A stretch of DNA of 12,153 nucleotides from an uncultured Lysobacter sp. (GTDB taxonomy: Bacteria; Pseudomonadota; Gammaproteobacteria; Xanthomonadales; Xanthomonadaceae). Made by a program: the position numbers and the translations under genes. The stretch spans positions 1 through 12,153 of the forward strand of contig CADCUA010000606.1 of the NCBI GenBank assembly GCA_902805755.1. The letters are read 5' to 3'. A model generated the notes under the pieces. The model was not told where the DNA came from and did no database searches. It saw only the letters and a program-made list of their open reading frames with translations. Below are positions 7,335-12,153 of this stretch, piece after piece (the first letter of the stretch is position 1; each line of letters opens with the position of its first letter).

Positions 7335-8668
7335 TCAGCGCGTGTCGCCGCCCGGATACGCGCGCGGCAGGCCGCCCTGCTCGGCCGGCGTCAGCGTGCG
7401 CAAATAGCGATCGCGCAGTTCGGTCTGGCGGCTGCGCATCGAGATCGCGCGACCGTCGAACCACACCTGCGCCGCCACGCTGCTGACTTCCAGCGGATCG
7501 CCGGTCCACAACACCAGGTCCGCACGTTGCCCCGGCGCGATGCGGCCGAACTCGCCACTCACGCCCAGCGCTTCGGCCGGCACCGAGGTCAGGCCCTTGA
7601 GCCCGTCTTCCCACGGCAGACCATTGGCCACCGCGTTGCCTGCCAGCTGGCGGATCTTGCGCGCGTTATGCGAGCCGTCGCCGCTCTGGCTGAAGCTGAC
7701 TGACACGCCCGCCGCCTGCAGCTTCGCCGCGTTATCGAGGCTGGCGCCGACTTCGTCGAAGCTCGCCGGCAAGTTGCCCAGCGGATCGACGAACACCGGC
7801 ACCTTCGCGGCCGCCAGTTGCGGTGCGAGCTTCCAGGCTTCCGCGCCACCGACGATCGCCACGCGCACCTTGTGGCGGCCGGCCCAGCGCAGCAGCTGGC
7901 GGATGTCGGAGGCGCGGTCGACATCGACCAGCACGCGACCGCCGCCGTCCAGATAGCGCTTGAGCGTGTCGCGCCCGGCCGGGGTCAGCAGCGCGACGTG
8001 CGAGCCGACCGGAATGCGCCCGCGCACTTCGTCGATCAGCTGGTCCAGGATCATCCACTGCGCCGCGCGCGAATTACCCGCCAGCCCCGACGCATCGGCG
8101 CCGATCTGCACGAACAGCACGCGCGGCCCGACCGGGTCGTGGCTGCCGTCCAGGCGCACGGCCGCGCCCTGGCCGGCCACGATCGAGCCGCCCATCGCCG
8201 TGCCTGCGCCCAAAATCGTCCAGCCGATGCCTTCCACGCGGTTGACCGGCACCAGCACCGACTCGGGGTTGTAGGCAAGCGTCACGTCGAACTCGGGACG
8301 GACGGTCATCTCTTTCTGCGCCGCGCCGAGCGAAAGCGTCTCGTCGACCGTGGACTGCTCGCCGGACACTTCCTCCAGCCCGATCTCGGTGATGCCGCCG
8401 AACAGCGTCGGCGTCAGCGGCCGGCCCTGCGCATCGATCACCTGCACGCCGGCCGCGGCGGTCAGGCCGGTGCCGACCGCACGGACCTTGCCGCCCGATA
8501 CCAGCACGTCGGCGTTCTGCAGCGTGCCCTGCGGGCCGGCGGTGTGGACGGTCGCGTTGCGGATCAGCACGTTCTGCGCATTGGCGCCAAACACCGCCAG
8601 GACCAATGAAGTTGCCAGCACACTGATCGCGCTAATGCGGCGCGTGGCCGTGTTGCGGTGACGGCGGC

Positions 8669-8672
<4 letters not shown>
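7335..8672 (-). CDS. Exported amidohydrolase-fold protein lacking most metal ligands, 445 aa
   Basis: A signal peptide (about residues 1-32, ANA|Q cleavage, with an Arg-Arg pair before the hydrophobic stretch) precedes an amidohydrolase-type beta-sandwich start (VLIRNATVHTAG). The C-terminal half ends in the family hallmark GRIAPGQRADLVLWTGDP. However, the canonical PGLIDVHSHLG is replaced by PTLFGGITEIG (Ile94-Thr95-Glu96 in place of His-x-His). The later His-x-His becomes VDVDRASDI, and the FHHG motif becomes VGGAEAWK. A GD pair in SQSGDGSHN may be what remains of the catalytic Asp region. It is probably a non-catalytic or altered-chemistry paralogue of its upstream partner. Its ATG overlaps that gene's stop as ATGA, so the two are translationally coupled and may form a complex (inference). 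The reading frame is intact, so it is not a pseudogene. Confidence 0.88.
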
Positions 8673-10123
<1,451 letters not shown>

Positions 10124-10159
10124 GGGGATTTCCGGAACGGGGAAGCGGACTGCCTGCAC

Positions 10160-10186
10160 CGTATCCGCGCCGCCCGGCACTGCCAA
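10160..10186 (-). promoter_or_regulatory. Candidate sigma70-type promoter for the amidohydrolase operon
   Basis: On the minus strand, TTGGCA (10186-10181) and GATACG (10165-10160) are separated by 15 bases, and the second box ends 36 bases before the ATG at 10123. The -35 match is good. The -10 match and the spacing are poor. This is a suggestion only. Confidence 0.25.
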
Positions 10187-10297
10187 GCCCACCGGCATTG
10201 ACGGCCGGCATCACCTCGCGAAACGACCGAGCCGGCAAACCGCCCGCGCGGGCGCGCCAGCCGTGTTCATCTGACTCAAAAGCCGGCCCCGACACCG

Positions 10298-10326
10298 TTC
10301 CGACGGCCGCGCCGATCTGCTTTACT
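10298..10326 (+). promoter_or_regulatory. Candidate sigma70-type promoter for the AMP nucleosidase gene
   Basis: TTCCGA (10298-10303) and TTTACT (10321-10326) are 17 bases apart, and the second box ends 28 bases before the ATG at 10355. The -10 matches the consensus at four of six positions and the -35 at three. The spacing is ideal, but the match is weak. Confidence 0.3.
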
Positions 10327-10354
10327 CCTGCGTCCTGCCCCGACCGGACGCCCC

Positions 10355-11131
10355 ATGAAAGACAAGCCGACCATCGTCCAGAACTGGTTGCCCCGCTACA
10401 CCGGCGTGCCGCTGGACCAGTTCGGTGAACACATCCTGCTGACGAACTTCGGCGGCTACCTGCAGACGTTTTCGCGTCTGACCGGCGGCGAAATCGTCGG
10501 CCTGGACCGCCCGATGCCGAGCGTCACCGCCGACGGCATCACGCTGATCAACTTCGGCATGGGCAGCCCGAACGCAGCCACGGTGATGGACCTGCTGAGC
10601 GCGATCGAACCGAAGGCCGTGCTGTTTCTCGGCAAATGCGGCGGCCTCAAGCGCAAGAACCAGCTGGGCGACCTGGTGCTGCCGATCGCGGCAATCCGCG
10701 GCGAAGGCACCAGCAACGATTACATGCCCGCCGAAGTCCCGGCGCTGCCCGCGTTCGCATTGCAACGCGCAGTGTCCACGATGATCCGCGACCTCGGCCA
10801 CGATTACTGGACCGGCACGGTGTACACCACGAACCGCCGCGTGTGGGAACACGACGACACGTTCAAGGAATACCTGCGCCGGCTGCGCTGCATGGCGATC
10901 GACATGGAAACCGCGACGATCTTCGCCGCCGGCTTCGCAAACCGCATCCCGGTCGGCGCGCTGCTGCTGGTCTCGGACCAGCCGATGATTCCCGAGGGGG
11001 TGAAGACCGAAGCATCGGATCTGCGTGTGAGTTCGGAATTCGTCGATCGCCACATCCAGGTCGGCATCGAAGCGCTTCGCCTGATCCGTCGCCACGGCAA
11101 GTCGGTCCGGCACCTGCGTTTCGACGAATAG
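10355..11131 (+). CDS. AMP nucleosidase, short form (phosphorylase superfamily), 258 aa
   Basis: Predicted to cleave AMP to adenine and ribose 5-phosphate in the cytoplasm, adjusting adenylate pools. It has the nucleoside phosphorylase fold: FGMGSPNAATVMDLL (residues 67-81, phosphate/ribose site), FLGKCGGL (91-98), MAIDMETATIFAAG with Glu185 as the likely ribose ligand, and VSDQPM with Asp208 as the likely general acid acting on the base. E. coli Amn is about 480 residues with an N-terminal regulatory domain; this 258-residue form has only the catalytic domain, as in the AMN-like family. The ATG has GGA six bases upstream. The gene is divergent from the amidohydrolase operon across a 231-base gap. 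A related nucleosidase or phosphorylase of different specificity is the main alternative. Confidence 0.88.
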   Translation: MKDKPTIVQNWLPRYTGVPLDQFGEHILLTNFGGYLQTFSRLTGGEIVGLDRPMPSVTADGITLINFGMGSPNAATVMDLLSAIEPKAVLFLGKCGGLKRKNQLGDLVLPIAAIRGEGTSNDYMPAEVPALPAFALQRAVSTMIRDLGHDYWTGTVYTTNRRVWEHDDTFKEYLRRLRCMAIDMETATIFAAGFANRIPVGALLLVSDQPMIPEGVKTEASDLRVSSEFVDRHIQVGIEALRLIRRHGKSVRHLRFDE

Positions 11132-11235
11132 CGACCGCGCTTCAAGCAGTGCGTGTACGCGGCTGTCCAGCATGCATTCGCTGAACCTGTTCATCGCAGG
11201 CCTTGCGACCCCTGTCGCGCACACTGTCTTCCCAT

Positions 11236-11241
11236 AGGGAG
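11236..11241 (+). promoter_or_regulatory. Ribosome binding site fixing the LprI-like gene start
   Basis: AGGGAG lies eight bases before the ATG at 11250 but only two before the in-frame GTG at 11244, so the ATG is the start. Confidence 0.75.
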
Positions 11242-11249
11242 AAGTGCAT

Positions 11250-11864
11250 ATGGAACAGGCGATCTACCTGCTGCTGGGCGCGTTGCTGACCTGGTCGTTC
11301 TACTTCATCCAGCGACGCACCGAACAACGCAGCACAAGCGAAGCGATCGAGCGCAGCGCCAAGCTGCTCGCACTCAAGCAAGGCCTGGAAGGCGCGAACA
11401 CCAGCCTCGATGATCTGCGCCGATTCGAATCGAGCCTGATCGGCAAGGCGGAAACCGCAGTCCGCATTGCCGACAGTTACGTCACCCAAGCCGAGGAGCT
11501 GGCGCGCCAGCACGGACTGCCGCCTGCCAGCCACGACGAGATGAACCAGCAGGCGATCGCCGAGTTCGAAGCAATCGATGCGCGCCTGGGCATCCTCGTC
11601 GCGCACCTGCGCCGTCAGCTCGACGGCGAAAGCCTGGCCTCGTTCGAAGGCGCACACGTGGCCTGGTTCGCATTCCGTGCACGCTACGCGCGCTTCATCG
11701 CGCAGTCGTACTCGGGCGGCTCGATCCGGCCGTTGATCCATGCCGTGACGCTGGAAAGCATCACCGCAGCCTGGATCACCGAGCTTGAAACTCAACTGGG
11801 CGACGATGAGGCGAACTGGGCACGCGTGCAGTCGATCCCGGAACCCGTTACGGAGGCGCGATGA
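11250..11864 (+). CDS. Membrane-anchored LprI-like (DUF1311-type) domain protein, 204 aa
   Basis: Residues 3-21 (QAIYLLLGALLTWSFYFIQ) form one membrane anchor. A charged helical region, possibly coiled coil, follows to about residue 95. The C-terminal part resembles the lysozyme inhibitor LprI domain: repeated helices around FEAIDARLGILV, then VAWFAFRARYARF, YSGGSIRPLIHA and LESITAAWITELETQL. Typical periplasmic LprI proteins have conserved Cys residues in this region (in the FRD-x-x-C and A-x-C-L segments); here they are Arg/Tyr and Val/Thr, so no disulphide is possible. A lysozyme-inhibitor function should therefore not be assumed. The stop overlaps the start of the DUF924 gene as ATGA, suggesting coupled translation. 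The start is set by the AGGGAG site. Confidence 0.72.
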   Translation: MEQAIYLLLGALLTWSFYFIQRRTEQRSTSEAIERSAKLLALKQGLEGANTSLDDLRRFESSLIGKAETAVRIADSYVTQAEELARQHGLPPASHDEMNQQAIAEFEAIDARLGILVAHLRRQLDGESLASFEGAHVAWFAFRARYARFIAQSYSGGSIRPLIHAVTLESITAAWITELETQLGDDEANWARVQSIPEPVTEAR

Positions 11865-12153
11865 AACCCGACACCTGCAATCCCGATGCACAAGCCGTCG
11901 AGTTGGTCGCGTTCTGGCAGCAGGCCGGTGCCGCGAAGTGGTTCACGCACGACGCTGAATTCGACGCGCAGTGCGCATCGCGCTTCCTTGAACTGCACCT
12001 GCGTGCGTCGCGCGGCAGCCTTGCACACTGGTTGGACACGGCCACCGGCGCGCTCGCACTCGTGCTGCTGGTTGACCAGATGCCTCGCAACATCTACCGC
12101 GGCAGCGCGCATGTATGGGCAACCGACGGCCTGGCCCGCCACTACGCTTCATG
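11861..12153 (+). CDS. DUF924 family protein (3' end cut by window edge)
   Basis: The frame starts at the ATG overlapping the preceding stop (ATGA), with GGAGG four bases upstream, and stays open to the window end (97 complete codons). The sequence shows the DUF924 pattern: AVELVAFWQQAGAAKWF (residues 12-28), then DAEFDAQCASRFLELHLRA, SLAHWLDTATGALALVLLVDQ, and the signature DQMPRNIYRGSAHVWATD (about 75-92). DUF924 proteins are about 180-200 residues, all-helical and TPR-like in structure, and soluble, with no known activity. About half the protein is therefore missing here. The overlap with the LprI-like gene suggests co-expression; no functional link between the two families is known to me. 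Confidence 0.92.
   Translation, partial: MKPDTCNPDAQAVELVAFWQQAGAAKWFTHDAEFDAQCASRFLELHLRASRGSLAHWLDTATGALALVLLVDQMPRNIYRGSAHVWATDGLARHYAS

Noticed and set aside
10124..10198. A 25-residue N-terminal extension of the amidohydrolase
   Set aside because: The extension is not signal-like and would bury the clear signal peptide beginning MLRMTCAAIAA at 10123.
11203..11230. TTGCGA and TGTCTT, 16 bases apart, as a promoter for the LprI-like gene
   Set aside because: The -10 match is only three of six, and such matches are common by chance.

Overview
The window is about 12 kb of GC-rich DNA (about two thirds G+C by eye). It reads as ordinary chromosome of a gammaproteobacterium of the Xanthomonadaceae/Lysobacteraceae type. 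This placement is an inference from base composition and gene content: glutathione-dependent formaldehyde detoxification, exported amidohydrolases with beta-propellers, a KGG-repeat stress protein and a short AMP nucleosidase. No rRNA or marker gene confirms it. I see no tRNA, rRNA, insertion sequence, phage gene, CRISPR array or toxin-antitoxin pair.

Layout. (1) Bases 3-830, plus strand: the nearly complete S-formylglutathione hydrolase gene, cut at its 5' end by the window edge. (2) 1088-1432, minus: a small conserved-looking protein of unknown function. (3) 1573-5082, minus: a 1169-residue exported protein with a long TolB/WD40-like beta-propeller region followed by an amidohydrolase domain and a Cys/His-rich tail. 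(4) 5256-6197, minus: a DegV/FakB-type lipid-binding protein with a clear UUCG-loop terminator. (5) 6385-6672, minus: a KGG-repeat stress protein. (6) 6840-7244, minus: a four-helix DUF1761 membrane protein. (7) 7335-8672 and 8669-10123, minus: two exported amidohydrolase-fold proteins overlapping by ATGA; the first-translated one keeps the metal ligands and the second has lost most of them. (8) Divergently, 10355-11131, plus: a short AMP nucleosidase. (9) 11250-11864 and 11861-12153, plus: a membrane-anchored LprI-like protein coupled by another ATGA overlap to a DUF924 protein that runs off the window.

How the genes work together. Most are single-gene units with their own ribosome binding sites. 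Only two gene pairs look translationally coupled. The recurring theme is exported amidohydrolase-fold proteins: three in 8.6 kb, two in one operon. They probably act on small cyclic amides or peptides in the periplasm, but the substrate cannot be read from sequence. The most interesting points are the intact/degenerate amidohydrolase pair, the unusual active-site and tail residues of the propeller fusion, the His-to-Asn change in DegV, and the cysteine-free LprI domain. I found no convincing wholly new system. Long open frames opposite the large genes are codon-bias shadows.
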